Shown: piece after piece, positions 24,637-37,117 of the stretch
Numbering within the stretch: the stretch's first letter is position 1
Layout: each line of letters opens with the position of its first letter
Origin: Gamsiella multidivaricata
Lineage: Eukaryota > Mortierellomycota > Mortierellomycetes > Mortierellales > Mortierellaceae
Reading direction: 5' to 3'
Assembly: GCF_025024155.1 (NCBI RefSeq)
Contig: NW_026251754.1
Location: 62,001 to 126,000, forward strand
DNA: 64,000 nucleotides
Notes under the pieces: model-generated
Seen by the model: only the letters and a program-made list of their open reading frames with translations
The model's database searches: none
What the model was told of the DNA's origin: nothing
Translations under genes and position numbers: made by a program

Positions 24637-26034
24637 ATCCGCCTCTTTTTATTTTTTACTTTTTATTATTTTTTATTATTATTTTGTATATTTATAATAT
24701 CCGTCTGTTCATGACACCCCCCACAGCCTGGTCGTTTCCTGACTACCCTATCCTATCCTATTCCCCCATCCCCCTATCCCTTTGTATATACACGTCTTAT
24801 CCCCCGCCACGCCGCTTCTTAATAGACAACAACCCCATGATGCCTATCGATGATAATAATAAAAGTAATAGTGATAATAATAATACTACTAATATCAATA
24901 TCAATATCAATATCAACAAACAACAGCAACAACAGCAACAACAGCAACAACAAACGACTAGAGAGTAATATGGTGAAGCATGGCATGTCTGCTGCAGGTA
25001 CATGTGCATGTTGCATGTGCGAATGCGTCCTTGACAGGCCGAGAAAAAGGAGACGAAAGAAATCCCCCCCTCCTAGGAATCTGCGAGTATAGTGTTTAGG
25101 CGAGGGTGTCCAGGCTGGTTACCCCTGGTCTTTTGACGGACCAATCAGGATGGTTCAGATGGTGGTATAGGGGGAGAGGGGGGGGGGAAATGTCCGTGCA
25201 TTTGTGCATTGTGCATTGAGGGATATAGGATATGACATAATGTCCACTCTGGCGGGACTTGTATGTACACTGCTGTGCAGGGCAACAGAGGCAGAAGAGA
25301 GGGAGGGGTGTGGATGATGGGTGGGTCGTCATGATGATGGTCATGGCGATGGTCTGGTTCGTGGCGGTGAAGGTGAAAGTAAAGGTGGAGGTGGAGGTGG
25401 AGGTGATCCCTCTGCTCCTTTTTTGTGACAAAGGAAAGAAGGGGGAGGGAGATCTGGATGATCATCACTCGGTTGGTTGCCACCAAGTAGTCTATGTAGT
25501 GATAGCATTTGCATGCATGGACCGCACTCTGCCCCCATGATGCTGGTATGATGCCCATGCCGAGACCTTCCCCTCGCCCACGGACTGGCCCCATCATCAT
25601 CACCGTCATCATCATCACCCACTCTATCTCCCACCCCTGTCGTCCTCTTCTTTCTCTTCTTCTCTTCCTCTTCTTCTTCCTCCAGTTCATCCCCTTCCCC
25701 CTCCCCCCGCAAGTCGCCATCGCCGGCTCATTCCGCCCAGCCCATTCCATCCATCCCATCCCATTCCCGCTGGTCTGCATCCCAATCCCCCCCAACAGTA
25801 ACCTCTTCTCTCCACCCACCGCTGCTGCAGCTGTTGCAGCTCCTTGTGCTCCTGCACACCACATCCTCCTCCCCTCTTTTCTTGTACATACACACACACT
25901 CTCTCTCTCTTTCTCTCTTTCTCTCTTCCCATCTTTTGTTTGTGAAATAAAGCCTTCTCAGCAGTCTCCCTGCTGCCGACTGTCTCTTTCCTTGACTCTG
26001 CCTCTCCATCGATACCCTCTTTCACAATTTCACA
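24637..26034. other. Intergenic with AATATC and CAA repeats
   Basis: Contains the 3' flank of the preceding gene and the CT-rich 5' flank of the Nvj2-like gene. There is an AATATC hexamer array followed by CAA/CAG triplets at about 24893-24955. The long open frames across 25509-26468 are by-products of the pyrimidine-rich leader. Confidence 0.4.
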
Positions 26035-29000
26035 ATGCACCCCTACCTGTTCTTCTACCTGCTGGGCGGCATCACCTTCATCCCCCTCACCCTCTTCCTC
26101 ACCCTCGCCTTCCTCTGGATCCGTCTGCCAAAGTTCGACTCTTCCAAACCCAGGCCCACAGACTTGCCCGCGCCCACCATCCTCCAGGACGAGATCGAAA
26201 GAACCCTCCACCCCGCCCATGTCCAGGCCGCCTCCGATCTCACCGCGATAGCTGCAGGAGCAGACAAGGCACCGAATGGGAGTGTACGGCGCAGGAGAGC
26301 TGGAAAGGCTCGGTCTACTACTACCGATCACTCGGCTTCATCCTCTGCCGCGACCGCAATCTCTTCATCCAACTCTACGGTCTCGGCTCCCGCAGTGTTC
26401 AGTACGACCAGGGACAAGGACAGGGACAACCATCATCATCATCAGGACAGCTCTGGAAGCGAGGATGAGACTGATAGTAACGGGAATAACGACGACGACG
26501 ACAACGAGGATGATGAGGGCACGGTTATGGGCGAGACGGCAGCAACACAGAGTCTGAAAGCTGCAGTGGGTCGGGAGCCGGATGTGCCGATGCAGTCGGA
26601 TCCGAATCTCAACAGGGAGGGATACGTACGGATGACACGGGTGCCTCGACTGGGACCGACTGCGGAATCGATCTCGGACTATATGACGAACATGCTGTTC
26701 CAGCCAAAGAATGCACGGCCAAAGGATTCGTATTATGCGGTCCTGCGATATGACACCTTGTTCCTGTACGAGAGCGATCAGCAGCGGGATTGTAAGGCCG
26801 TGGTACCGATGACGCTGTACGAGGTCAGGATCTATCCGAGGAATCTGCCCGATAACGAGGTCTTTAACAAGGAGCATCCCATCCAGATCAAGCGAAAGGC
26901 AGACGCGCCGGCCTCAACGAGTATTCTCGACAATGGACAGGATGAATACTACATCTTTATCCATACTCCAGTCATCAAGGAGGATTGGTAAGTGTGTTTT
27001 TTATATAAATATGCATTGGTTGATTGATTTGCATGATCCTTGTTTGCGGTGTGTTTATACTTTACACCATTCGATCCGCAAATGGGAAAACAAAAAGATA
27101 TGCGGTATTAATAGTATCATCGTTTTTCTCCACCCCCCCCCCACGGTTTTCTTTTTTTAGGTACATCGCTCTATTGTATGCGTCCAAGCTGAGGAAGCCT
27201 GGGACGAGGCAAAAGATCCAGGACAAGGCTCAATTCGACCTGGAGGCGATCCAGAACCATATCCGGATCCTCCATTCCGACAAACACCACGAGCACACCC
27301 GCTGGTTCAACTCTTTCCTCGGACGCATCTTCTTGGGCGTCTACAAGACGAAGAAGATCCAGGACGTCCTTATCCAAAAGATCACCCGTAAGACCTTGAA
27401 GTTGAAGCGACCTTCGTTCCTGGGCGAGATCAAGGTCAAGTCGTTCGATGTTGGCCACAGCATCCCCTACATCACCCGGACAAGGTTGCACGAACTCACC
27501 ATGAATGGAGAGCTCACAGCAGAGTTCCATCTGTCGTACCGTGGAGGCATCAGGGTCGAGATCGAGGTCGACGTCGGCTTGGGCTTGTCGGGACCCAAGC
27601 CTGTGAAGGTGACCATTGTCCTGGCGGTCCTTGTCAAGTCGATCTCGGGGATGATGACACTCAAAATCAAGGCCCCACCGACGAATCGGTTCTGGATCGG
27701 GTTCCAGGAACCGCCAGAGATGGATATTGTGATTGAGCCGATCGTGGCGGACAAGGCGATTAAGCTGAACATGGTGTTGAGTGCGATCGAGACAAAGATC
27801 CGGGAAGCGATGGTCGAGGCGATTGTGTTGCCGAACATGGATGACTTTCCGTTCTTTGATTCACATGGAACTGGAGGTATCTTTGAGGGGGATGAGGAGG
27901 TACCGTCGGAACCGGTCGATGATAGTGATGCGGATTCGACAGTGACGGCCAAGACTGGGAAGGCCAGTGAACGCAAGGGAGCAGCAGGACGCAGGAGGGG
28001 TAGCGAGAGTTCCTTCAGTTCGGAGCATGCATCTCCACCACAGTTAAGTGCAGTACGCAGGAAGCAATCGTGGAGCTCATCAGACACGGATTCGGATCTG
28101 GATTCGGAATCGACTCCGAGGGCTGCGTCGACCCCGCCGGTGACGGGTATGTACCTACATCATCAGAACAACAACAGCAGCAGCAATGCGAGCGTCATGT
28201 CGAGCTCGTCGATTGCGTCCAAGTTCAAGCGGTTCTCTCAGGCACATTTCTCAAAGTCTTCGTCAACAGCGGCATCCTCCTCGGATTCGGTCCCGGATCC
28301 TTTGAAGCTGAACACGAAGCCGACGGTGGCGACATCGATCGCGACGGCGATCAGGACATCGCCCCCGGTGACGTCCCATTTGACCAACAGCAGCAGCAGT
28401 AGTAGTAGTAGCGGCAGCACGATTACTGCGACCGGCAGCGCCGGTTCTTCGAAACTGCCATCGGTCATTCCAAAGTTGTCGGCGCTGAATGATTCGGCAG
28501 AGACGCTGGGGTCGAGGACATTGACGGTGTCGCCGATGAACGGGCCGGCCAAGAAGACGTCGACGAGCTCGTTGCGTGTGCTTGCGAGCCTGGAGTCGCC
28601 GGGAAGTGAGGATTCGAAAGAGAGTGAGGGAGAGGACCATGCGGTGTCGCCGACGGGAAATGACCCGCTGTATCAGTCACTGCAGAGTCCTGTGGAGAAG
28701 AACCGCAAGGGCAGTGGGGGGAGCGACAAGGGCGGAGCACGGAGAAGCGAGTTTGATACGTTTCCAAAGACTACAGGGATCAAGAAATGGGATATGACGT
28801 CCTCGACCGCGAATACAGACGGGAGCAGCGGGAAAAAGGGGCCGAGGGAGGAGGACTTGAGGCGCAGGGGTAGTTTGGGCTCGTCGTCATCGTCACATAT
28901 CGGGATCGCGGGGATCTTGGAGGGGAACAGCAGCGCTCGGTCAGGAAGTTCGATTTCGCAGGTGCAGGGTAACCTGGCGAATTTTTTTAACGTGGATAAG

Positions 29001-29948
29001 AAGGGCAGGAAGGGTCAGGTCCGGGATGAGAATGGGGATGTCAGCGGTAAGAGGGAGGGCGACGAAGGTAAGGGTACACGCAGCCCCAAGGAGCATGGAC
29101 GGAAGAACAGCGGCGACAGTTTGTTGGGCCTAAAGCAAAAGAGGGATTTGTTGTTGAAGAAAATCACGAGTCGAAGCAGCGAGGAGGATCAACAGGAAGG
29201 AGGAGGAGGTGGTGGTGGCGGTGGTGGAGGAGGAGTGGGTGGTGGATTGACCAAGTCATCGTCCAAGTTCTCGCTGGATAGTGTTGGCACGTATTTGGGA
29301 AACCGGCGCCGGGCTGGAAGTGTGTCGAGTGGCAACAATGGCATTGGTGGTAGTAGTAAGGGCAATGTGCAGAAGATGTCGCCAGCGCAGGAGTTGCAGG
29401 AACAGGTTCAGCAGCTACAGGAATTACGAGAGCAGCGGGAGCAGCGAGAGCAGCAGCAGCAAAGGGAGCCATTGCCGAGAATGGGGTTGGTGCGGTCGCC
29501 GTCATCGACGAATAGTACGGCCGGGATGGGGTCAATGACCTCTTCTGGAAGCAACCGGAAGGAGGTAGATTTGTACCCGCTTGGTCGGCCGTTCGAGAAC
29601 ATGCCGACGCCGATGCCGACGTCGATGCCAACGACCGCCATGACGACCACGGTGATGATGGCGTCGACGACGGGGGCCGGGGGAACGGATAAGGATGCGT
29701 TGACGCTAGCATCGACGTTGCCGCCGACGCCTCCAGTGACGGGCATGCCACCGAGTGGGATGTTATCGCCGTCGGGTTCGACGAGGTCGACAGAGTCGGC
29801 GGGATCGACGGGATCGACTTCGAGCAAGTCGGCGTATCTGCAGCAACGGTCACAGGCGGCGTTGGGGTCTGCGAAGGCCTGGATGAAGCGATCGCTGGAA
29901 GATCGGAGGGTCAGTGAGGATGACCCGCTTCTGGCGGGGATGGAGTGA
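26035..29948 (+). CDS. NVJ2: Nvj2/TEX2-like lipid-transfer protein (PH + SMP domains)
   Basis: Exons are 26035-26987 and 27161-29948. The intron (GTAAGT to TTTTTTTAG) splits the Trp codon of KEDWYIALLYASK; the product is about 1246 residues. Residues 3-30 form a membrane segment (FFYLLGGITFIPLTLFLTL region). After an acidic linker comes a PH-like domain, about 195-330 (GYVRMTR to EDWYIALLYASK). The SMP domain follows at about 361-550 (FNSFLGRIF; FLGEIKVKSFDVG; HLSYRGGIRVEIEVDVG; an FQEPPEMDIVIEP-type strand). TM-PH-SMP order is diagnostic of Nvj2 in yeast and TEX2 in animals. These ER-anchored proteins sit at ER-vacuole or ER-Golgi contacts and move ceramide and other lipids. The C-terminal 650 residues are Ser/Gly/Met/Gln-rich and probably disordered, much longer than in yeast. 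TTG- or GTG-led frames upstream are not used; the ATG lies just after the pyrimidine leader. Confidence 0.9.
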
Positions 29949-29953
29949 TGATG

Positions 29954-29971
29954 AAAAAAACAACAACAGCG

Positions 29972-30030
<59 letters not shown>
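29954..30030 (+). repeat. CAA trinucleotide microsatellite in 3' UTR
   Basis: More than twenty consecutive CAA units directly follow the stop codon of the Nvj2-like gene, with one CAG/CGA interruption at the start. Confidence 0.9.
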
Positions 30031-30031
<1 letters not shown>

Positions 30032-30446
30032 TATGAATTGCAAAAATAAATAAGTAAAAAGCACACTTTGAATGCGGTTTATTGAGAGCATGGGATGTGG
30101 AGGGGGATCTTGTGGACGGTTCGACGTTAAAGTGGTATGGACATGTGGCCATGGAAACGGAACGAAATAGGAAGGAAGGTCTTGCTCAAGAGAGTTGTTT
30201 TTTTTGCTCCGCACACGGCTTCAGCATTTCCCACCTCCCTACCTTCCTTCTTACCTATTGTTTCAAATCACAGTGCTTGCTTCGCCCATTTGAGACAGGA
30301 TGATAACATCGATGCAATGGCGTTGCGTATGGTCGTATGGTATACGATACCGTTTGAGAATATAAGAATATTACGGGTTTTTATTTTTTGAAAACAGCTG
30401 GCAAGTTGTCCCAACCTCTACCTTTTTCTTTTCTTTTCTTTTTTTT

Positions 30447-31691
30447 TTACTCCGCCACGCTCTCCACGGCCTTCTCAGCCATCTTCAAAGCCTTGCTCTC
30501 CTTCTCGACCTCAACCTCACGCTGCTGCTGAAGCTGTCCCAGAGACTTGGCCTCCTCCATCGTGTCCTGGATCCTCCTCCTGACGATGGCCTGGTGTGCT
30601 GGGCTCGAGCGGCGTCCGGATCCGAAGATCGGGGCAATGAGATAATCATGCATCCCTCCCGAGAACCTCGCCGCCCTATCAAAGCACCATGCGGCCCAGT
30701 AAGGTGGTCGCTTGAGCTGGTCCGCAGATTTGCCCTTGTTCCTCCAGAACATGATGGCGAACATGATCATCAACGGGGAGCTCACGACCGTGAAGATCGA
30801 CCGGGCGATGCGGGAGCGGAGTCCTGTGCATTCGTAGGGGACGATGCCGGCGAGGTAGCGTTGATAGGCGGGGTCGAGACTGTGATGGGCTGCGCCGGCG
30901 GTGAGGAGGCTCTTGTACCGGGCCGTGGGTTGACAGTGGGTCTTGACGGAGAGCGGACGGGCCTCGAGGACATGGGCCGAGAGGTGTTCTTTAGAGCCGA
31001 CGACCACACAGTCGACCTCGATCTGGTTGTAGCCCGTGGGGACGTCGTAGCCCCATCCTCCCTGCAGGAAAAAGAAAGAAATGCATATACATATTGGCTT
31101 TAATTGGTCGATTCACATTTCTGCATTCCTCAAGGTGGTGGTGGTCCGCTGACTAAAATGTATGCTCCCTTTTCTCCCCCGTCCCCAGAACCTCTTTATC
31201 TTATCTGCAACTCTTTCCATGGATGTTTCGCAATGTCACTCCCCTCCCCCTCCTCCTCCTTCGTCAGTTACCTCAGATTGAATGACAAGCTGCCAATCGC
31301 GCAGGGTGATGCGATGGACTACGCCCTGGAGCACAGGCGGGTACGAGCGCTGGGGGTGGTCTGGGTGTGACTCGTCCCAGAGGAATTCCCGTCCATGCTG
31401 GGTCCTTGAATGGACATGGAGCGCATATGCCTTTTCATGCAAACGAGAGGAATCCATCTTGAGGATGGAGGCGAAGCAGGGTTCGATAAAGGGTATCCCA
31501 CCGATATCGAAGCTGAGCCAGTAATTGGGGACGATCACGGGCCTGGACTCGATGGGCTGGATCTTGCGTCGGCCCGTGAGGACCTTGGGGTCCATGTTGC
31601 TGCCGTAGGCCAGGTACCAGATCGTGGGGGTGTTGTTGATGGCTTTGTTGTCGACGGGGGTTGCGGCTAAGGCGCCTTCGGTGGAGGACAT
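30447..31691 (-). CDS. Gamma-glutamylcyclotransferase-like protein with C-terminal extension
   Basis: Exon 1 is 31691-31272 and exon 2 is 31061-30447. The join (TCTGAG/GTAACT to TTCCTGCAG) is in phase 0 and rebuilds the SEGGWGYDV segment; about 344 residues. WYLAYGSNMDPKVL near residue 26 is the YGSNM substrate loop of the GGCT fold. The Glu of IQSEGGW is the expected catalytic acid. RPLSVKTHCQPTARYKSLL and AYQRYLAGIVPYE match the distal part of fungal GGCT/GliK-type proteins. The family releases 5-oxoproline from gamma-glutamyl amino acids, linked to glutathione turnover. After residue about 250 comes a hydrophobic stretch (IFTVVSSPLMIMFAIMFW) and a charged tail ending in a Glu/Lys coiled region. 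The enzyme may therefore be membrane-anchored. Substrate cannot be told from sequence. Confidence 0.82.
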
Positions 31692-32303
31692 GGTTGGGTG
31701 GTTGTGGCAGGGAAGGGGGAGGTTTCCGGTAGAGGAGGAGGGAAAGTGAAAGAGAGAGAGGGAGAGAGGTGTTTACAGCAATGAGAGTGTGTGAATGAAA
31801 GAGAGGGGAATGAAGGAGCTGTGATGGGATGAGCGGGCCGGTCAAGAAAAATGACATTCTCCCGGCAGCTGCGCTGTTGTGTCCCCCAACCCAACCCAAC
31901 CCAACCCAACCCAAAAAATGCCAAACGATCGGTTGCACCGCCGCTGCCGTCATCACACGCCATCAAACACAGGCAGATAATTATCTTCATCGCAAGCGGC
32001 TCAGGAACCGTCATCTTCTGCTCACTGTTCTTTCTCTTGGCGATCGACACTTTTCTTTTTTTTTCCTTTTTTTATTTATTTACTTAGTAATCAGGGTTTA
32101 TTAGACAAGCTAGTGTAAGAAAACAGAGTCCTATCGTTGCTCTGATGGTGCCTGACCAAACTGCTACTTTATCCATAAAATCGGTCTCATAAAATCAACT
32201 AATAAATCGTCCTTGTACGTCCATGGGATCCAGCATGGCATCGAAGGAAAGGGGGGGGGGGGGGAGGGTCCATGACCTGCATGAAAAATAAAAAGTGTCC
32301 ACC
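31692..32303. other. Intergenic between two minus-strand genes; CCCAA array
   Basis: Holds the 5' flank of the GGCT-like gene and the 3' flank of the subtilase. A short CCCAA array (about 31887-31912) and a T-rich tract (32055-32085) are the only structure seen. Being so short and inside a gene-rich part, the array does not look telomeric. Confidence 0.45.
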
Positions 32304-33476
32304 TTAGTTGGCACCGCCGTTGTAGACCAGCTTGTTGGGCGATCCCTTGAGGTCACCCTGGATCTTGTCGGGAGTCGAGGTGCTAGTGAGCTTGTCGAAC
32401 AAAGCCTGTGCAGAGTCGATACCACCCTGAGAGAGGTACAACGCAGCAACACCGACCACATGGGGAGTCGCCATCGAAGTGCCCGAGATCGTGTTCTTGG
32501 CGTTGGCGCCACCGATCCAAGACGAGGTAATGTCGACACCAGGTCCAAAGATCTCGACACAGGATCCGTACGAGGTGAATGACGCGGTGGTGTCAGTGTT
32601 GTCCGATGCGGCAACCGTGAGTGTGTTGGCCGCACCGGAGGGCGAGCCATCGCAGGCGTCCTGGTTCTCGTCGTTGCCTGCAGCGACGATTAGAGGGATG
32701 TTGGCAGCAAACAGACGACCGGCCGCATCGTCAATAGCCTGGGACTTGCCACCACCCAAAGACATGTTTACAACAGACTTGCCGGGAGTTGCGTTCTGAG
32801 CAACCCAGTCCATGCCTGCAACGACGCCAGAGGTGGCACCGGATCCCTGGGCGTCGAGGACCTTGACACCGACAATGTTGACCTTCTTGGCCACACCGTA
32901 CTTGGTGCCTCCGATGGTGCCGGAGACGTGAGTGCCGTGGCCGTTCTCATCCGTGTTGGCGGAGCCTTCGATAAAGTTGGCAGCGAGCTTGGCGCGTCCT
33001 CCGAACTCAGAGTGGCCCGCATAAACTCCGGTGTCGACCACATAGGCGGTAATACCCTCGCCTGCAGCATCATCGTAAATAAAGGGCTTTTCCAAATCCA
33101 AGTCCTGCTCGGAGACACGGGTGAGACCCCAGGAGGGAGGGTTGCTCTGCTCGGCCGTGATCTTGACGATGGCGTCCTGCTCGATGTAGGCGACCTCAGG
33201 GGAGGACTGGAGTTCCTTCAGGGCGGCCTTGTTGAGCGAGGCATGGAATCCGGGGATGGCCTTGAACTGGCGGTGGATCTTGGGCTTGATGCCACGAACA
33301 CCGTTCTGGCGCTTGGCAATATCAGCGAACTTGGGCTGGAAAGACGAGGCGGTGTTGCCGTCCTTGAGGATGACGATGTACGAGTCGGGGATGGGCTTGG
33401 TGTTCGTGGCGTGCGAGAGCAGGGGCGCGGCCTGGACCAGGGCAATGCAGGCGGTGATAAGGATGGTGTACTTCAT
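32304..33476 (-). CDS. Secreted subtilisin-like serine protease, proteinase K type (S8)
   Basis: Intronless, 390 residues. The first 17 residues (MKYTILITACIALVQAA) form a signal peptide. An I9 propeptide follows (DSYIVILKDG to PEVAYIEQDAIV, about residues 31-104), then the S8 catalytic domain. The triad is Asp148 (VVDTGV), His183 (NGHGTHVSG) and Ser334 (SGTSMATPH), with oxyanion Asn268 (AAGND). Length and motif spacing fit the proteinase K/oryzin family, so it should be a secreted, self-processed endopeptidase. Start is the only ATG in frame with a signal peptide. A TATA box lies about 120 bases upstream. No lesion seen, and the codon usage is strongly biased to C in the third position, suggesting high expression. 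Confidence 0.96.
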   Translation of the reverse strand: MKYTILITACIALVQAAPLLSHATNTKPIPDSYIVILKDGNTASSFQPKFADIAKRQNGVRGIKPKIHRQFKAIPGFHASLNKAALKELQSSPEVAYIEQDAIVKITAEQSNPPSWGLTRVSEQDLDLEKPFIYDDAAGEGITAYVVDTGVYAGHSEFGGRAKLAANFIEGSANTDENGHGTHVSGTIGGTKYGVAKKVNIVGVKVLDAQGSGATSGVVAGMDWVAQNATPGKSVVNMSLGGGKSQAIDDAAGRLFAANIPLIVAAGNDENQDACDGSPSGAANTLTVAASDNTDTTASFTSYGSCVEIFGPGVDITSSWIGGANAKNTISGTSMATPHVVGVAALYLSQGGIDSAQALFDKLTSTSTPDKIQGDLKGSPNKLVYNGGAN

Positions 33477-33592
33477 GGTTAATTGATGGATAGGTGCGTT
33501 AAGGAGAGTGCTGTGGAAGCTGGTGTGGTTGTTGAAAGCAGAGGATGTGATGATATGGAATGAAAAATAAAAAGAGAGGAATGGGTCGCGTC

Positions 33593-33600
33593 TTTTATAC
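33593..33600 (-). promoter_or_regulatory. TATA box of the subtilisin gene
   Basis: Read on the minus strand the sequence is TATAAAAG, 117-124 bases upstream of the ATG at 33476. The spacing suits a TATA-driven start with a leader of roughly 85-90 bases. Confidence 0.65.
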
Positions 33601-33609
33601 GCGTTTTTC

Positions 33610-36600
33610 TAGGCAACGAGGTCCCACCTTGGTTCACACGGTGGTATGCGAACGAGTACTCCTTGGTATTGACGGCAGGCATGTCATGTCTGCAGATTGT
33701 TTCTGAAGTTCATTAACCTTGGATCGGTGCTATGACATGCAGCGAAACACCATGAGTGTGAGAGCAATAGCGATGGCGCGATCTATAGTGGGCTGGAAAT
33801 ATTGACCCTCTCTCTCTTTTCTCTTTGTACTACGACGTCGTATGTGTAGTTCCCGGGACCCTTCTTGCCATGTTATCATTCGCTGAAATGGATGGGTATC
33901 GTCTTTTGTATGAGTGTTTAGACTATACACATTGACAAACAGATTGAGGTAAAAGTGCATTGACTCGGCTGGACACAAATGCACTTATTTAGTATGCGTT
34001 TGATCTTATTTGCCTTTGAGAGCACCGCGTGCGTTCCCTCCAATGAATGTGCTTTACCGCCCTATCCATGACGCCCTACCTATGCCCTCCCCCCTCCTGA
34101 GCCCTGCGCCCTGAGTGGAGACTCGGGTTCAGGGACCTGCATGGGATTGACCTGCATGTGCAAGATTTATTACATACGCTAGACTCGCGTTGTAGTCCAA
34201 ACCGACAAGGAATGCGGCTCTCAAGGGAAAGCGACCGTGGATCTGATTGGCCAACCACAACTTTTCAAATCACATTGGTAAACGCATCCGTCCCTTAGAA
34301 TGGACCCATCCGCTGCTTGCAACCCCATCCCCGGTCGACCTTCTGCAGGAGAGTGCATTTGTCAATTCATCATAAACGATATGCAGCTAAATTAGTTCAT
34401 GGTGTAACAAGTCTACACTCTTGGCCGTTTTTTTTTTTTTAAAAAAAAATCCCTCGCCCAAGGGTCCCGTCGACTACCTATGAAGTACGCGCTATGAACT
34501 AGCGTCCACGGATACAAGTCCCGGTTTCTCGAGGAGACCGAGGACGAGATGTGTTCCTTCTTTGGGAAAGGCCGAAAACGGGGGAACCCTGGATCTCATA
34601 AAATGTATTGCATTGCATTGCAGAACACAGAAACACGCGTCTGTCTATCACTATTGACTAACTAGTATCTAACAGTGTCATCCTAGGGCACCAAGATGCT
34701 TTTTTTTAATGAAATAGAGGGGCTCAACCTACGCTTAGTGCGCGATATTTGTTTTTTTCTCATCCTTATTGTCAGGTTTGCATCCTTTACTGCCCGGCTT
34801 CTGGATTACCCATATGGCATTGGCATTGCTTGTCACCGCTGGATCTTACCATCCAAGTTGGTGAGAGTGAGATACCGTTGCGCCATTTTTTATTTTATTT
34901 TTTATTTTTGGTGGAGTAGACCTCTGCAGGGACCATTCGATTATCACTCCTCCTATCATTTCCCCCTCCCTGAGACACGAAAAGTACACAAGGCGGATCT
35001 CATCGGCCTTCGACGTATCCGCAGCAACGTATCCACAGACACAAAGTTGAATGACATGGCTTTCCCTAATAAAGCAAGCACGCAACACCTGCAGCCGTTT
35101 TAGATCCAATTTGGATTCAACTGTCCAATCTATGCGCGCCGTGCCTTTCGTTTTGCATTAGCCCCGTTAGTTACCAGGAAAACACACAATATTGCGGTGA
35201 GCCCGATATATTTTTGCTGCTGCCGATAAAATGTCCCATCAAGAAGTATTCGTCCCTCTATTGTTGTCGGTGGGTAACACGCGGTCTCTTGGCTTGCAGT
35301 CTACATGCACCATGCATGTGCTCATGTATCTTGCCCTGAGAGATAAAGGGTAGCGCCCATTGTAGTGTCCTATGGGGAGGGGGAAGGAATGGAGGGAAGG
35401 GAGAGGGGGCAAAATGGGCGCTCCTCCTAGCAGGGTTTCCTCTTTTCTTTTTACCTAGGGAAGCGAAAAAGACATGGTCCTTGCAATGAGATGAAGACGA
35501 AAGATTTGGACAAGCAAATACAATAAATGGATACCCAGCCTCGACAATGACACTTTGAGGAAAAACCAAAACCAAAACAAGATGAGCGCTCTTTTTCTTC
35601 TCCCGAAGGAGAAAAAAGTTGGCATGTGGACAAATGGGACGCTCCCGGTGTTGGGAATACTCTTACCCGTGTGTGGTAGGTAGGACATCCGTATAGAATC
35701 GCCCTTGACTATAGCTAATTAAAAAAAAAAAAATCGATGGGATTGATTAACAAATGTATATCAGCTGGACTTATCCTTCTTGCCTGTCTGTTGGCAGATG
35801 AATATGGTGATTGGGGTCAGAACGCATCTGTGGGGGGGAAAAAAAAAAGAAAAAAAAAAGAAGTAGGGCAGGGAACCCCTGGACTTTTCCTTGTTGACAG
35901 GGCCGTTGTCTGTCAAGACGGTTTGATTCGTGCAGGATACCCTATTGATTGGCTTGAAATGGTAGCGTATATCGTCCATCATCTAGATCTCATCCGTAAG
36001 TTTCAGAGAGAGCGCGCGCGAGAGAAAGAGCAGAATGCTTTTGTTGCCGCAGACCGATGAAGTAGTGTTTACTTTACCAGAGCCACCGTTACAGTCTTTG
36101 CCTATATTCGGCTGCCGAACGTACTGCATACCAATTGGTCACTGCCAGCGAGCGTGTGTCAAAAGGCTTTCAACAAGCGTCAGGGTGTTGCTGGTTACTG
36201 AAGATACAGGATCAAGCTGGGTGTCAAACTTAAGAAAGACGGCAGATATTCTACGATAGGGCGAGGGCTGTTGACGCGAAAGTGTATACAGACAAACAGT
36301 TTCACTTTATTTTGTTCACATCCCATTGGCCGAAAGGGCGGAAAGGGAGGGTGGTCCCTGCGCTCGAGGCCTTTGTTCAGGTTGTTTGCACTCATTGCTA
36401 CTTCTACAAGCACACACTCCTTGGGACTCGAGCCATTGCACAGAGTTCAGTCTGTATCATTGCATCTCGTCTCTCTCTCTCTCTCTCTCACTCTCGTTCC
36501 TCCTCCCATTCCTCTCAGCTCTTAATTTACTCCACTATTTCTCCACATCACTACACGCTTCCAAAACTGATAACGCGCGTATCGACTGGAAGAAGATCAG

Positions 36601-37117
36601 GACAGCGCCAGGATCCTGATGTTGGTGAATGGTCGTTTGGAAAGCGGTTTGAAAAAATGGTCTAGGGTCCTTCTTTTTAGATGCCCAGGATGCCTTGTAG
36701 AAACGCTACTTGATCCTCCTTCGTCTTCATTACTCTACTCATTCTTTCATCCTCCCTCCTCCCTTCAGATTCCAGGGGGACTTGGATGCCATTAGAGACA
36801 GAAGAGCCTTTTTGAACCATATGAATTTATTTTATTCAAAGCGATTAGTTCTACGGTCATGGCATGGCGTGGCATGGCATGGCACAACATTTGCAACCAC
36901 GATGACGATCCAAAAAAAAAAAGGTATATGTTACATATTTGGTCTAGAGAGCATAACAAAAAGCAAAGCGGACGAACGAGATATACAAAACAGTAGAAAA
37001 AAGAAAAAAAAAAAAGTAGCCAAAAGAAAAGAGAGGAGAGTCAAAAAAAAAAAAAAAAAAAAAAAAAAAAGAAAGAAAGAAAAAAGAAAGAAAGAAAAAA
37101 AGGAAAAAAAGAGATAT
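33610..37117. other. 3.5-kb intergenic region; no gene seen
   Basis: Lies between the subtilase promoter and the 3' end of SCH9. It contains a T14A9 block (34429-34450), A-rich tracts (35838-35862, 36910-37100) and a CT array (36471-36489). Open frames such as 34696-35103 and 35737-36060 lack homology that I recognise and have poor codon character. The A-rich tail up to 37117 is probably SCH9 3' UTR. Confidence 0.45.

Noticed and set aside
25509..26468. 319-residue open frame in the leader of the Nvj2-like gene
   Set aside because: It is Pro/Leu/Ser-rich sequence from a pyrimidine-rich leader, overlaps the clear Nvj2 frame and has no domain.
31887..31912. CCCAA array as interstitial telomere
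   Set aside because: Only about five units, not the fungal TTAGGG type, and in ordinary intergenic DNA.
34696..35103. 135-residue plus-strand frame
   Set aside because: Hydrophobic by-product of T-rich DNA; no start context, domain or splice support.
35737..36060. 107-residue plus-strand frame
   Set aside because: Crosses an A-rich Lys run and has no recognisable motif.
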